A DNA stretch of 52,956 nt from Hyphomicrobiales bacterium (GTDB lineage Bacteria; Pseudomonadota; Alphaproteobacteria; Rhizobiales; Aestuariivirgaceae). Below the pieces are notes generated by a model. It ran no database searches and was not told the origin of the DNA. It saw only the letters and a program-made list of their open reading frames with translations. Each line of letters opens with the position of its first letter. Position 1 is the stretch's first letter. Positions 19,001 through 26,895 of the stretch are shown here, piece by piece. The position numbers and the translations under genes are program-made. The stretch is from NCBI GenBank assembly GCA_016793355.1, contig JAEUMG010000347.1, positions 1-52,956 of the forward strand, read 5' to 3'.

Positions 19001-19203
19001 TGATCGCGGCGGGGATGACTGTTGGCACGCTATTCACGCTTTTCATCACGCCGGTCGTTTACACCTATGTAGCTGCAGACCGCCGTCCGGCCGCGGCGCG
19101 TGTTGCTGCAATCATTCCTGGCCCGCCGTCTCCGCCGCCAGTAAAGGACGAGGCACCCGTAGTGGCCAAGGTTGAGCCGCCCCAGCAGCTCGCGGCCGAG
19201 TAA
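16012..19203 (+). CDS. Multidrug efflux RND transporter permease (HAE1 family)
   Basis: Proton-driven trimeric efflux pump, 1063 residues, within the usual size range. It begins SFTDIFVRRPVLATVVSLLILL (TM1), has two large periplasmic loops, and in TM4 the proton-relay motif LAIGLVVDDAIVVVENI with adjacent aspartates. The second half repeats the fold, with FALIVIYLVLAAQFESFRDP and GLISKHGILMVEFANKLQ near TM10-11. Starts with SFTDIF rather than the more common NF..FI, as in MexI-like pumps. A Pro-rich tail (PGPPSPPPVKDEAP) follows the last helix. The stop is directly against the end of the opposite-strand aminotransferase gene. Substrates unknown. Confidence 0.95.
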   Translation: MSFTDIFVRRPVLATVVSLLILLVGLQSAFKLPIRQYPKVSDTTITITTTYPGANADQIKGFITTPIQQAVASTEGIDTLKSSSAQNVSTITLKLRLDADGDRALADVLSKVNEIKGVLPQESNDPVVKRTTGSPYALMYIGFNSKTMTSSQISDYLDRVVKPQLQAINGVASAEILGGATFAMRVWLDPDKMASFRITPLDVANALANNNFTTAAGQVKGDFVQQNINAQTSLEKPEDFANLVVANRGETIIKLGQIATINLGPEDFDSSSSFDGLKAVFMGINVTPDANPLTVIQAVADAVPGIQRQLPAGLEAQIAYDATKFINSSIEEVSKTLMEAAVIVIVVIFLFLGNVRSTIIPVVTIPLSLVGVAVLLLALGYSINLLTLLAFVLAIGLVVDDAIVVVENIHRHIEEGMTPFDAALKGAREIAGPVITMTLTLVAVYAPIGFTSGLTGALFREFAFTLAGAVLVSGVIALTLSPMMSSKILKGHQKQSWFSRGVERFFGALRRVYSRMLNGALKQRPVFAFMLLIIVAMTGILYMAINKELAPAEDQGVLFAFANSPEQTNLDYLTTYTDRANEILREIPERQNIFTINGLGNTHSAFVGLILKPWGERERSDKQIIAELQPKFSGISGIKTFATAPSAIPIGAGEMPVEFVLKSPGDYRRLSDVMDKLDAEAKKSGLFIFTNTDLRFETPQIELVVDKDRANKLGVTMQDIGTTLATLLGGNYVNRFKIDGRSYQVIPQVPRMHRDSTEELSRYYVRATNGEMVPLSSFITIAQSVQPNSLATFQQLNSATFQAVPFPGRTIGEGIAFLQQKAQELMPQGMTYDFQGESRQFVLEGNTLAITFLFALIVIYLVLAAQFESFRDPFIILIGLPASMFGALFFLFILGEINGATQGMLPINLGSGTINIYTQIGLVTLIGLISKHGILMVEFANKLQEEQGYDKVSAIKEAAAVRLRPILMTTAAMVIGVVPLLIAEGAGATSRFDIGLVIAAGMTVGTLFTLFITPVVYTYVAADRRPAAARVAAIIPGPPSPPPVKDEAPVVAKVEPPQQLAAE

Positions 19204-20406
19204 TCAGGATAGGGCGGCGAAGCCAGCCTTTAGGCGGTCAAGGCCCATCACGATGTCGCGTTCGCTTGCGGCGAAGGACAGCCGGATACAGCTGTCATCG
19301 CCAAAGGCAGAACCGGGTACGGCGGTCACGCCGTGGGTCTCCAGCAACCAGTCACAGAGAGCGTCGACAGTCCCGACTTCGCGGCGGCGTCCGAGAAACG
19401 CGGATACATCTGGAAACGCGTAGAAGGTGGCCGGGATGGGCGCCATCTTGACCCCCGGAATCTCTGCGAGGCCCCTTGCTACGATGTCGCGACGGCGGCG
19501 ATAGCTCTCCCGCATCCGCACAACCTCGTCACGCGGAGCCTCTAAAGCGGCAATCGCTGCGCGCTGCACGAACGAATTGGCCCCCGCCGTGAAAGCGCTC
19601 TGCATGCGCGCCATGGAGCGGGCGATCGGTTCGGGTGCGGCGGCATAGCCGAGGCGCCAACCGGTCATCGCGAAGCTCTTCGAGAAGCCATTGACGGTGA
19701 TCGTGCGTTCGAGCATCCCGGGCAGCGCCCCGAAGGAAATCGCTTCCCCTTCGAATATGATGTACTCATACATCTCATCCGACAACACCATCAGGCGCGG
19801 GTGCTGAGAGACGACGTCGGCCAGTGCTTGCAGTTCCGCCTTCGTCCAGACAGCTCCGGTCGGATTGTTGGGCGAGTTCAAGATAAGCAGTTTGGATTTC
19901 GGCGTCAGCGCGTCGGCCACCTGCCGAGGCGAGACCTTGAAGTCCTGCTCGACGCCCGCCGAGAGGGTTCGCGGCGTTCCGCCTGCCAGTTTCACGGTGA
20001 GTTCGTAGGAGACCCAGAAAGGCGCCAGCAGGATTACCTCGTCGCCGTGCTCGATGAGCGAGAACACAGCATTGGCGATCGCCTGCTTCACGCCGTTGGC
20101 CATGACGATCTGGCCCGGGCTGTAACAAAGGCCGTTCTCAGCCTTTAGCTTGTGCGCAACAGCGGTGCGCAGCTCAGGTATGCCGGCGACGGGCGAATAA
20201 TGCGTGAATCCCGCCCGCATTGCGGCGGTCGCCGCCTCCTGGATGAAGAACGGCGTATCGAAATCCGGCTCACCAAGGGTCAGGCTGACGACGTCGCGGC
20301 CCTGCGCACGCAAATCGCGCGTTTTCTGGGACATCCGGATAATCGCGCCCTCATCCGAGGCGGATGCGCGGGCAGCGAGGAGCAGGGCTGAATCGAAGGT
20401 GGGCAT
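19204..20406 (-). CDS. Pyridoxal phosphate-dependent class I aminotransferase
   Basis: Fold-type I aminotransferase of the aspartate/aromatic group, 400 residues. Visible features are the N-terminal LTLGEPDFDTP, YSPVAGIPELRTAVAHKL, the cofactor-binding ANGVKQAIANAVF, NSPNNPTGAVWTKAEL with the conserved Asn, LSDEMYEYI with the Asp that pairs with the pyridine nitrogen, and TVNGFSKSFAMTGWRLGY with the Schiff-base lysine at 243. Close families make aspartate, prephenate or aromatic amino acids; sequence alone does not settle which. It is convergent with the RND pump and divergent from a lipoprotein gene. Confidence 0.92.
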   Translation of the reverse strand: MPTFDSALLLAARASASDEGAIIRMSQKTRDLRAQGRDVVSLTLGEPDFDTPFFIQEAATAAMRAGFTHYSPVAGIPELRTAVAHKLKAENGLCYSPGQIVMANGVKQAIANAVFSLIEHGDEVILLAPFWVSYELTVKLAGGTPRTLSAGVEQDFKVSPRQVADALTPKSKLLILNSPNNPTGAVWTKAELQALADVVSQHPRLMVLSDEMYEYIIFEGEAISFGALPGMLERTITVNGFSKSFAMTGWRLGYAAAPEPIARSMARMQSAFTAGANSFVQRAAIAALEAPRDEVVRMRESYRRRRDIVARGLAEIPGVKMAPIPATFYAFPDVSAFLGRRREVGTVDALCDWLLETHGVTAVPGSAFGDDSCIRLSFAASERDIVMGLDRLKAGFAALS

Positions 20407-20496
20407 GGCGCGGCTCTATGCCATGTGACGCTTGCGGCGTCGAGGTCGGGGCGGCTATATCCGGTGCAACCCGGCCCCGCGCCGAACAGGATTCGC

Positions 20497-20859
20497 ATGA
20501 CCCGTTTTCGATGGCCGGCGGCGCTAGCCGTATTGTTGCTCGCAGCCTGCTCGCAACCGAAAGAAGTCGACATCACGCGCGGCAGCCAGAAGGTGCAGAC
20601 CGCGTCGCGCAGCGAGCCGATCTTCTACAATGGCAAGCACTACAATCTCCGCTACAGCTACAATGAAACACTCAAGGTCTTCGATATGAAGGTCAATGGC
20701 ACGACCGCTACGATGAAAGCGGGAGACCAGAAGGATGCCGAGGCGATCGCGACATCGGCACTGGGGCACTTTGCCTGCCCGGACGGCCAGAAGGGACGGC
20801 TGTCGAACACGCCCAAATATGCCTCCGGTACCTGGAGCCTGCAGGCACGCTGCGGCTGA
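20497..20859 (+). CDS. Small predicted lipoprotein
   Basis: 120-residue protein that I do not recognise. It has a lipoprotein signal peptide, RFRWPAALAVLLLAAC, with the lipobox LAAC placing the lipidated Cys at about residue 17. The mature region is polar (FYNGKHYNLRYSYNETLKVFDMKVNG), contains two further cysteines (HFACPDG and the C-terminal ARCG), and looks like a small beta-rich domain. The ATG at 20497 is selected because it starts the signal peptide. It is convergent with the FAD oxidoreductase. Confidence 0.75.
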   Translation: MTRFRWPAALAVLLLAACSQPKEVDITRGSQKVQTASRSEPIFYNGKHYNLRYSYNETLKVFDMKVNGTTATMKAGDQKDAEAIATSALGHFACPDGQKGRLSNTPKYASGTWSLQARCG

Positions 20860-20872
20860 GCTGTTCTCTGCT

Positions 20873-22180
20873 TCAGTTGAATTTGCGATCGATCCAGTCG
20901 CGCGTGCGGAAGTAGCGTCCGATCCAGGGCAGAAACCAGGTATTGCCCGAATAGAGCGGATGGTCGGGAAATTCCGGCCGGTCGAAAGCATTGGCGCGGT
21001 TCACCTTGCCGGCGATCTTGCGAGCGGTCTCATGGCCAAGATAGGTCATCATGGCGACGCCTGAGCCGTTGCAGCCCAGAGCGTAGTGCAGATTGTCAAG
21101 CTTGCCCATATGCGGGAGTTCGTCGAGTGTGAAGGCAACGTTGCCGGTCCAGGCATGGGTGACCTTCGAGCCTTTGAGCTGCGGAAAGCGGTCGGTCATG
21201 AAGCGGTAGAGTATCGGCGCGGTTTCAACCGGATCGGTGTGGCCAAACTTGGCGCGGCCGCCGAAGATAAGGCGCTTGCCGTCCGGAGACATCCGGTAAT
21301 AGGTGAGGACACGACGCGTATCGGCGATGGACCGGTTATTGGGACTGATACTCTTGGCGATCTCCGGAGGTAGTTCCTCGGTGGCGATGATGTAGGAACC
21401 AACGGGGACGACGCGCCGCTGAAGCTGGGGGGTAACCGCGCCCGTATATCCATTGGTGGCGATGATGACATCGCCGGCTTCGATCGTGCCCCGCGGCGTT
21501 TCGACCAGCCAACCGCCTCCGTTTTGAGTAAGGCGCGTAACCGGCGTCTTGCTGGCGATACGGACACCGCGAGCCTCGCAGAGGTCGAGAAGACCTTTAA
21601 AATAGAGAGCAGGGTGGATGTGCGCGGCGCGGGTTACAACCATTCCGCCAAAGTAGTAGTCGGATCCAATCTCTTCGCGCTGGCGTTCGCGCGGCACGGC
21701 GAAAGCTTCCGACTTCGCATGCTCATTGAGCAATGCCACTTTCTTGGCCATCGCATCGTAGTGACTTTGACACCAGGCTCCCAGGAAGTATCCGGCCTTC
21801 GTCCAGTTGCAGGCGATGTTCTCCCGGGCGATCAGGTTTTCAATCAGCGTGAATGCTTCTGCCGCGTCGTTGAGGAAGGGTGCGGCTTCCTCGGTCGACA
21901 GAGCCTTGGCCAGATAGCGCTTGCCGACATTGACGCCGCCCGAGACCATGCCGCCATTGCGGGTGGAGCCGCCGTAACCCGGCTCGTTGGCGTCGAGCAC
22001 GATGCATTCCAGGCCCTCACGATTGAGTTCGAGTGCGGCGGAGAGTCCGGCATAACCTGCGCCGACAATCGCGACGCGTGCCTGCTTCGGCAGGTCAAAG
22101 GCCGGCAGCGGATTTGGCTCATACGCCTCCCACCAGAAGGGCCGCGGCTTGAACTCGCGGTGGAAAATCTCGGAAGCCAT
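20873..22180 (-). CDS. FAD-dependent amine/amino-acid oxidoreductase (DAO family)
   Basis: 435-residue flavoprotein of the D-amino acid oxidase/glycine oxidase superfamily, nearest in style to gamma-glutamylputrescine oxidases. The Rossmann motif VAIVGAGYAGLSAALELNRE lies near residues 33-52, followed by DANEPGYGGSTRNGGMVSGG; a second FAD-binding strand GDVIIATNGYTGAVTP is mid-sequence, and the C-terminal LGCNGSGVAMMTYLGHETA closes the flavin site. It would oxidise a primary or secondary amine. Its upstream region carries duplicated 40-bp repeats, possibly regulatory. The GcvA-like LysR gene 600 nt away could be its regulator, but a pseudogene lies between. Confidence 0.88.
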   Translation of the reverse strand: MASEIFHREFKPRPFWWEAYEPNPLPAFDLPKQARVAIVGAGYAGLSAALELNREGLECIVLDANEPGYGGSTRNGGMVSGGVNVGKRYLAKALSTEEAAPFLNDAAEAFTLIENLIARENIACNWTKAGYFLGAWCQSHYDAMAKKVALLNEHAKSEAFAVPRERQREEIGSDYYFGGMVVTRAAHIHPALYFKGLLDLCEARGVRIASKTPVTRLTQNGGGWLVETPRGTIEAGDVIIATNGYTGAVTPQLQRRVVPVGSYIIATEELPPEIAKSISPNNRSIADTRRVLTYYRMSPDGKRLIFGGRAKFGHTDPVETAPILYRFMTDRFPQLKGSKVTHAWTGNVAFTLDELPHMGKLDNLHYALGCNGSGVAMMTYLGHETARKIAGKVNRANAFDRPEFPDHPLYSGNTWFLPWIGRYFRTRDWIDRKFN

Positions 22181-22202
22181 TGTGCATCTACGCCTTTCGT
22201 AG

Positions 22203-22242
22203 GGGGTTGATGGCGAGCAGTTCGTGTTGACCCTTTTTCGTC
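22203..22242. repeat. 40-bp direct repeat, copy 1
   Basis: Exact 40-bp copy of 22275-22314, starting GGGGTTGATGGCG and ending CCCTTTTTCGTC. It lies 22 nt upstream of the FAD oxidoreductase start. The two copies are 32 bp apart and surround a 24-bp imperfect palindrome. Confidence 0.85.
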
Positions 22243-22248
22243 ACGCCG

Positions 22249-22272
22249 ATCGGTCTCGCGGCCGAAACCGAT
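22249..22272. promoter_or_regulatory. 24-bp imperfect palindrome between the direct repeats
   Basis: ATCGGT-C-TCG-CGGC-CGA-A-ACCGAT: 9 of 10 arm positions are complementary. It lies between the two 40-bp repeats, upstream of the FAD oxidoreductase. It could be an operator or a small transcript hairpin; not recognised. Confidence 0.35.
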
Positions 22273-22274
22273 AC

Positions 22275-22314
22275 GGGGTTGATGGCGAGCAGTTCGTGTT
22301 GACCCTTTTTCGTC
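22275..22314. repeat. 40-bp direct repeat, copy 2
   Basis: Second exact copy of the 22203-22242 repeat, 72 bp downstream start-to-start. Identity over all 40 bases means a recent duplication or active conservation. Confidence 0.85.
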
Positions 22315-22370
22315 CCCTGTGCACTATCCCAGAAAACTGCAAAATCAAACTGCCACAGGGAGGAACCTCA

Positions 22371-22529
22371 ATGTCAAAATCTGCAAAGCCCGGCCGCGCC
22401 AAATCTGAAGGTGCGTCGCGGCGGAAATTTCTCAGGGCTGGCGCACTGTTTCTGGTCGGGTTGAACTACGCCGTGCAGCCGCCTACAACCGCCCATGTCT
22501 GGACCGCAGCGAACTATCCCTTCTTCTGA
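22371..22529 (+). pseudogene. Twin-arginine signal peptide remnant
   Basis: A 52-codon frame with an excellent ribosome binding site (GGGAGGAA seven nt before the ATG) encodes SKSAKPGRAKSEGASRRKF, then LRAGALFLVGLNYAV, i.e. a twin-arginine motif SRRKFLRAG and a hydrophobic stretch, and then stops after about 20 unrelated residues. Tat signal peptides this complete normally precede an enzyme or binding protein of several hundred residues. I read this as the 5' end of a deleted gene, joined to the MFS fragment downstream. A real short exported peptide is possible but less likely. Confidence 0.55.
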
Positions 22530-22550
22530 GGGTTTGACAATCATCTTTGC

Positions 22551-22779
22551 ATGACGTCACTCGGCGCTTATCTCGGCCATGCACCGGCAGAAAAGCGCGG
22601 CACGATCATGGAATTGTTCTCGTTCTTCACCTATGTGTCAGTTGGCTTGGGGGATGCGATTTACGGGACCGTCTATGCCAATTTCGGATTAGTCGCGGTA
22701 TCACTCGCGGGCGATAGCCACATTGTGGGTCGGCGCGATTATCGTCATGCTGTTCCGTCCCAATCAGCCGCTTGGCTGA
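22551..22779 (+). pseudogene. C-terminal fragment of an MFS transporter, frameshifted
   Basis: The frame from 22551 encodes SLGAYLGHAPAEKRGTIMEL and then FSFFTYVSVGLGDAIYGTVY, a typical last third of a major facilitator transporter. At about 22708-22711 the homology leaves this frame and continues one frame over as AIATLWVGAIIVMLFRPNQPLG ending at the TGA 22777-22779, the natural final helix and tail. One surplus G in the GCGGGCG run explains the shift. The first ten or so helices are missing, so this is a broken relic. Its end overlaps the stop of the convergent LysR gene by 16 nt. Confidence 0.75.
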
Positions 22780-23693
22780 GCCGGCATCTCGGACGCTTCG
22801 GCGAGAATCCATTCACGAAAGGCCTTGACAATTGGCGAATCCGCAGTCTCGAGCGGCGTGATCACGTAATAGGCAAATTGCGGCGGCGCCTTGAGGGCGA
22901 GCTCGAACGGTTTGACCAGCCTTCCGGAGGCGAGATCGGCAGAGACGAGTGCGGACTCGCCCAGTGCCACGCCCTGGCCTTCGATTGCTGCCTGCAACAC
23001 GAGAGCGGTCTGGCCGAAATGCAGACCGCGCGTGTCATCGAACTCCCGGATGCCGGCGGCAAGCATCCACATCCGCCAGTTGGGCCAGACGGCGCCCTGG
23101 GCCTGATAGTCGAGATGAATGAGATTGTGGTGTAGTAGATCGCGCGGCTCGCGGATTGGGTGACGGCCGGTAAGAAGCTTCGGGCTGCAGACCGGAAAGA
23201 CCATCTCCTGGAAGAGGCGATCGACACGGAGGCCCGGATAGTCGCCGGTGCCGAAGCGGATGGCGATATCGACATCATCGCGGTCAAAATCGAGGACCGA
23301 TTGCGAAACGTCGATCCTCACATCGGCGCCGGGCTGGAGCGCTAGAAATCGATCGAGGCGCGGGACCAGCCACTTGGCGGTGATCGAGGGCGAGGCAGTT
23401 ACGTTGAGCCTGTTCTGCTTCTGCAACTTTCGGATGCGTTGCAGGGCGCCGTTGAGGCCGTCCAGCGCATCGGAGACGGAAACACGCAGAATCTCGCCCT
23501 CACGTGTGAGGCGCATACTGCGGCTTGTGCGCTGGAACAGCGAGACGCCGATCTGGTCCTCAAGCTCCTTGATCTGGTGGCTGACGGCCGCGGGGGTGAC
23601 GGAAAGCTCCTGGGCCGCCTTCGTGAAGCTCAAAAGGCGGGCGGCCGCGTCAAAGGCCTTTATGGCGCTTAATCCGGGGAGGGTGCGGAGCAT
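22764..23693 (-). CDS. LysR-family transcriptional regulator, GcvA-like
   Basis: 309-residue LysR-type regulator. The N-terminal winged helix reads LPGLSAIKAFDAAARLLSFT, KAAQELSVTPAAVSHQIKEL and GVSLFQRTSRSMRLTREGE (residues ~5-65), the variant found in GcvA-type proteins (start near LP.L.AL..FEAA). The effector domain has the GcvA-like LNVTASPSITAKWLVPRLDRF and VDIAIRFGTGDYPGL. It follows the dead MFS fragment and is transcribed toward it, so it may be an orphan regulator whose target was lost, or it may control the FAD oxidoreductase. The ligand is unknown. Confidence 0.9.
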   Translation of the reverse strand: MLRTLPGLSAIKAFDAAARLLSFTKAAQELSVTPAAVSHQIKELEDQIGVSLFQRTSRSMRLTREGEILRVSVSDALDGLNGALQRIRKLQKQNRLNVTASPSITAKWLVPRLDRFLALQPGADVRIDVSQSVLDFDRDDVDIAIRFGTGDYPGLRVDRLFQEMVFPVCSPKLLTGRHPIREPRDLLHHNLIHLDYQAQGAVWPNWRMWMLAAGIREFDDTRGLHFGQTALVLQAAIEGQGVALGESALVSADLASGRLVKPFELALKAPPQFAYYVITPLETADSPIVKAFREWILAEASEMPAQPSG

Positions 23694-23808
23694 AAATATC
23701 TACAAGGAAATTTTGAAGGTGATGCGAAAACTAGTCGTTTGAATTACTTAAAGCAAGGGGATATCTGTGAATACAAGCCAATCGCACTCTTAGCAGAAGT
23801 TTAAGATC

Positions 23809-24036
23809 ATGACCCATAGTCCCTATTCCCCTCTGGTAGCCCAGTTCCGCTCCGAAACCGACAGCACCAATGCGCTCCGGAGGCTCGTGACGAGGCTCTT
23901 CGGCGGCGCGCCTCCGCGCCCAGTCAGCGCGGCTCCCAGCCGGGAACGGGCGCATATGGCGCAGCCCGACGGGTTGGCCATGCTCGAGCGCGAAGTCGAT
24001 CGCATCCGGCTGCAGAGCCGGCACTGGCTGATGTAG
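23809..24036 (+). CDS. Short hypothetical protein (doubtful)
   Basis: 75 codons that I do not recognise, rich in Arg, Ala and Pro (SETDSTNALRRLVTRLFGG and LEREVDRIRLQSRHWLM). There is no signal peptide or membrane segment. The ribosome binding site is weak (AGAAG about 12 nt upstream). It lies between the LysR start and the CaiD-like gene, ending 5 nt from the convergent caiD stop. A 97-codon frame on the other strand covers the same bases but reads less like protein. Could be real or chance. Confidence 0.4.
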   Translation: MTHSPYSPLVAQFRSETDSTNALRRLVTRLFGGAPPRPVSAAPSRERAHMAQPDGLAMLEREVDRIRLQSRHWLM

Positions 24037-24041
24037 AGAGG

Positions 24042-24824
24042 CTATCTGCCGCGCCAGACGGGCTTGCGCTTCTCGGCAAAGGCGCGCGCACCTTCAAGCT
24101 GGTCTTCGCTCGAATAGAGCTTATCGACCGTTTTCAGGCGGCGCTTGGTGACCAGATCGAAGGCCTGCTGAATCGGCAGATGGCTGGTTTCGCGCACGGT
24201 TTCCTTGATGGCGGCAAAAACGAGCGGCGGCCCTTCCGCAAGTTGGCCAGCGATTTCTCGTGCACGTGGCATCAACTCGGCGGCTGGAACCACCTCGTTG
24301 ACGATGCCCCAATGCTTCGCCTCCTTCGCATCGAAGCGCCGGCCGGTAAAGAGCATTTCCATCGCGACATGATAGGGGATGCGGCGCGGCAATTTGATCG
24401 TTGCCGCGTCGGCAAGGGTACCTGAGTTGATCTCGGGCAGGGCGAAGGTCGCGTGCTCGGCAGCGATGATGATATCGGCCGAGATCATGATCTCGAAGCC
24501 GCCGCCGAAGGCGAGGCCGTTAACCGCCGCTATCACCGGCTTGTTGAGGCCGGGCAATTCCTGGAGGCCGCCGAAGCCACCGACACCATAATCGGAGTCA
24601 GGTGATTCGCCGGCCGCCGCCGCTTTCAGGTCCCAGCCCGGGCAGAAGAACTTGTCACCGGCTGCGGTAAGGATCGCGACGCGCAATTCCGGATCGTCGC
24701 GGAAGGCCGCAAAGGTATCGCCCATGATGCGGCTGGTAGCCGCGTCGATGGCATTCGCTTTGGGCCGGTCGATGGTGACTTCAAGGATCGCGCCGCGGCG
24801 TTCGATATTGAGGGGAGAGGTCAC
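24042..24824 (-). CDS. caiD: Enoyl-CoA hydratase / carnitinyl-CoA dehydratase (CaiD-like)
   Basis: 260-residue crotonase-fold protein. The oxyanion-hole segments KFFCPGWDLKAAAAGE and NGLAFGGGFEIMISADIIIA are intact, and the region LPEINSGTLADAATIKLPRR includes the Glu expected of hydratases. In carnitine metabolism CaiD interconverts crotonobetainyl-CoA and carnitinyl-CoA; the acidic FCPGWDLK segment and the neighbouring carnitine genes support that substrate. The GTG start at 24824 has AGGAG upstream within the end of the acyl-CoA synthetase gene. It is the last gene of the minus-strand catabolic group. A general short-chain enoyl-CoA hydratase is the alternative. Confidence 0.85.
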   Translation of the reverse strand: MTSPLNIERRGAILEVTIDRPKANAIDAATSRIMGDTFAAFRDDPELRVAILTAAGDKFFCPGWDLKAAAAGESPDSDYGVGGFGGLQELPGLNKPVIAAVNGLAFGGGFEIMISADIIIAAEHATFALPEINSGTLADAATIKLPRRIPYHVAMEMLFTGRRFDAKEAKHWGIVNEVVPAAELMPRAREIAGQLAEGPPLVFAAIKETVRETSHLPIQQAFDLVTKRRLKTVDKLYSSEDQLEGARAFAEKRKPVWRGR

Positions 24825-24828
24825 GCGG

Positions 24829-26895
24829 CTACTCCTTCCTAATCTTGATCAGCGCATCGACGGCGACGGCACCTTGTCCGGGCGGCAGGACGAGGAGGGG
24901 GTTCACGTCGACTTCCTCAATTCTCGCCGCATTGGCTTTTGCAAAGGCGGCAATGGCCTCGATGGCTTTGACGACACGGTCCCGATCGCCCGACTTGCCG
25001 CGGAACCCCTCGATGAGTTTCCACACCTTCAGGGACTTCAATGCACGCTCAATTTCGGCGCGCGAAGTCGGCAAGAGCAGGGTGACGGTATCCTGCAGCA
25101 ATTCGGTCAGAATTCCACCGGCGCCCACGACCAGAGCCGGGCCGAATTGCGGATCTGATTTCAGCCCGATGATAAGTTCGGCAACAGCGCCCGTCACCAT
25201 GCGCTCGACCAGCAGATCGGGAGCAAGGATCGCCATGCGGTTGGCAGCGGCGGCGACATCCGCGTCCGATCTGAGATTGAGCGCGACACCGCCAGCTTCG
25301 GTCTTGTGGGCGATGGCGGCCGACGACACCTTGAGCGTGACCGGATAGCCAAGTTCGCGGGCGACCGCGACGGCGTCTGCAGCCTTGCAGACACGCCCTT
25401 CGGGAACGACCAGGCCATGGGATTTGAGCAGCGACTTGGCGTCGAACTCGCTCAGGACAATGGCTTTCCCTCCACTCGGCTCGATATGTTTAAGCGCAGG
25501 CGGCTTGTCGCGGCGTGCCCAATTGCGGCCAATGAAGGCCGCTGACTCGAAGGCGGTGAGGGCATCATCCAGCCCCACCATGGGTGCGACATTGGCGGCA
25601 GCGAGATCCGCTGCAAGATCGAGCGGCATGCATTCCGGCAGGCTTGCGACCATTGCCGTCCTTGCCTTGGTGAGATTGGCGGCATTGATTAGCGACTTGG
25701 CCGTCACCAGCCAGGTATCGGGGCTCATCTTCGGGTTTGTCGGAATATCCAGGATCAGCATGCCGACATCGTAACCTCCGGCAAGGACGGCCGAGAATGT
25801 GGCGGTGAGCTTCTCCTCGTCATTCCAGATGAAGGTATGGTAGTCGAGCGGATTGTCGATCGACACATACTCGTTGAGCGTCGCGGCAACCTTCGGCTTT
25901 GTGCAATCGTCGAAGGGCGGGAAAGTCACATCCTTCTCGAGCGCCATATCGGCTATGAGCGCGGCCTCGCCCCCGGAACAGCTCATCGAGACAATCCGAT
26001 TGGATTTGAGCGGACCGCCATGATGCAGGAATTTCAACGTCTCGACGAAAGCGGTGACCGAGGTCATGCGGGCGATGCCATAGCGATCGAACAGGGCGTC
26101 GTAGAGCGTGTCAGCTCCGGCTAGGGACGACGTATGGCTCATCGTGACCTTGGCACCTTGTTCGGAGCGTCCGGTCTTGAGTGCGATCACCGGCTTGCGG
26201 TTGTCGCGGGCGGTCGCCGCGGCGCGCGCAAAGGCCTCAACGTCCTTCAAGCCTTCGATATGGAGACCGATCGCGGTAATACGTTCGTCGAGGGACAACG
26301 CTTCCAGCATCTGCGCCATGTCGACATCCGCCTGGTTGCCAATCGCATAGATTGTAGCGAGCGGCAGACCGCGCCGTGTCATGGTGAAATTGCAGGCGAT
26401 ATTGCCGGACTGGGTGATGATCGCAACACCGTCGGAGCGTGGGTCGACGCCGTGCTCGTCCGGCCACAGGGCGGCACGCGCCATGCCATTCACGAAGCCG
26501 TAGCAATTGGGACCCATCAGCGGCATACCATCCGCCGCCGCCAGCAACTCGTCCTGCAGATGCATGTCGCCGGTTTCGGCGAAGCCCGAGGCATAGATTA
26601 CCGCACCACCGCAGCCTTTGGTGCGCAAGGCTCGCACCACCTCGATCGTGGGCTCGCGTCGCACGGCGATGAATGCGGAATCGGGGATGCCGTCGATTTC
26701 CTCTACCGAGCGAATGCAAGGGATGCCTCCCAGATCGTCGCGTTTGGGATGGATGGCCCAGATTTTCCCGGTGAACCCCAGATCGCGGGTGCGGGCGATC
26801 GCCACGTCGCATTCACCACCGCCAATGAAGGCAATGGAGCGGGGCGAAAGCAGGCGAAAAAGGTCGCGCGTCATCTTCTTGCTCGGAGCGTTCAT
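24829..26895 (-). CDS. ADP-forming acyl-CoA synthetase (acetate-CoA ligase superfamily)
   Basis: 688-residue single-chain NDP-forming acyl-CoA synthetase. Domain order: CoA-binding Rossmann domain (LSPRSIAFIGGG..., residues ~15-130), two flavodoxin-like succinyl-CoA-ligase domains containing GVAIITQSGNIACNF and the segment KVTMSHTSSLAGAD with the likely phosphohistidine, then a C-terminal ATP-grasp domain (KSLLKSHGLVVPEGRVCKAA, YPVTLKVSSAAIAHKTEAGG, VNPLLVLPPGQG). In this operon the likely job is activation of gamma-butyrobetaine, crotonobetaine or carnitine to the CoA thioester, where enterobacteria use the AMP-forming ligase CaiC. That substrate is inferred only from context. Its ATG abuts the stop of the acyl-CoA dehydrogenase gene. 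Confidence 0.88.
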   Translation of the reverse strand: MNAPSKKMTRDLFRLLSPRSIAFIGGGECDVAIARTRDLGFTGKIWAIHPKRDDLGGIPCIRSVEEIDGIPDSAFIAVRREPTIEVVRALRTKGCGGAVIYASGFAETGDMHLQDELLAAADGMPLMGPNCYGFVNGMARAALWPDEHGVDPRSDGVAIITQSGNIACNFTMTRRGLPLATIYAIGNQADVDMAQMLEALSLDERITAIGLHIEGLKDVEAFARAAATARDNRKPVIALKTGRSEQGAKVTMSHTSSLAGADTLYDALFDRYGIARMTSVTAFVETLKFLHHGGPLKSNRIVSMSCSGGEAALIADMALEKDVTFPPFDDCTKPKVAATLNEYVSIDNPLDYHTFIWNDEEKLTATFSAVLAGGYDVGMLILDIPTNPKMSPDTWLVTAKSLINAANLTKARTAMVASLPECMPLDLAADLAAANVAPMVGLDDALTAFESAAFIGRNWARRDKPPALKHIEPSGGKAIVLSEFDAKSLLKSHGLVVPEGRVCKAADAVAVARELGYPVTLKVSSAAIAHKTEAGGVALNLRSDADVAAAANRMAILAPDLLVERMVTGAVAELIIGLKSDPQFGPALVVGAGGILTELLQDTVTLLLPTSRAEIERALKSLKVWKLIEGFRGKSGDRDRVVKAIEAIAAFAKANAARIEEVDVNPLLVLPPGQGAVAVDALIKIRKE

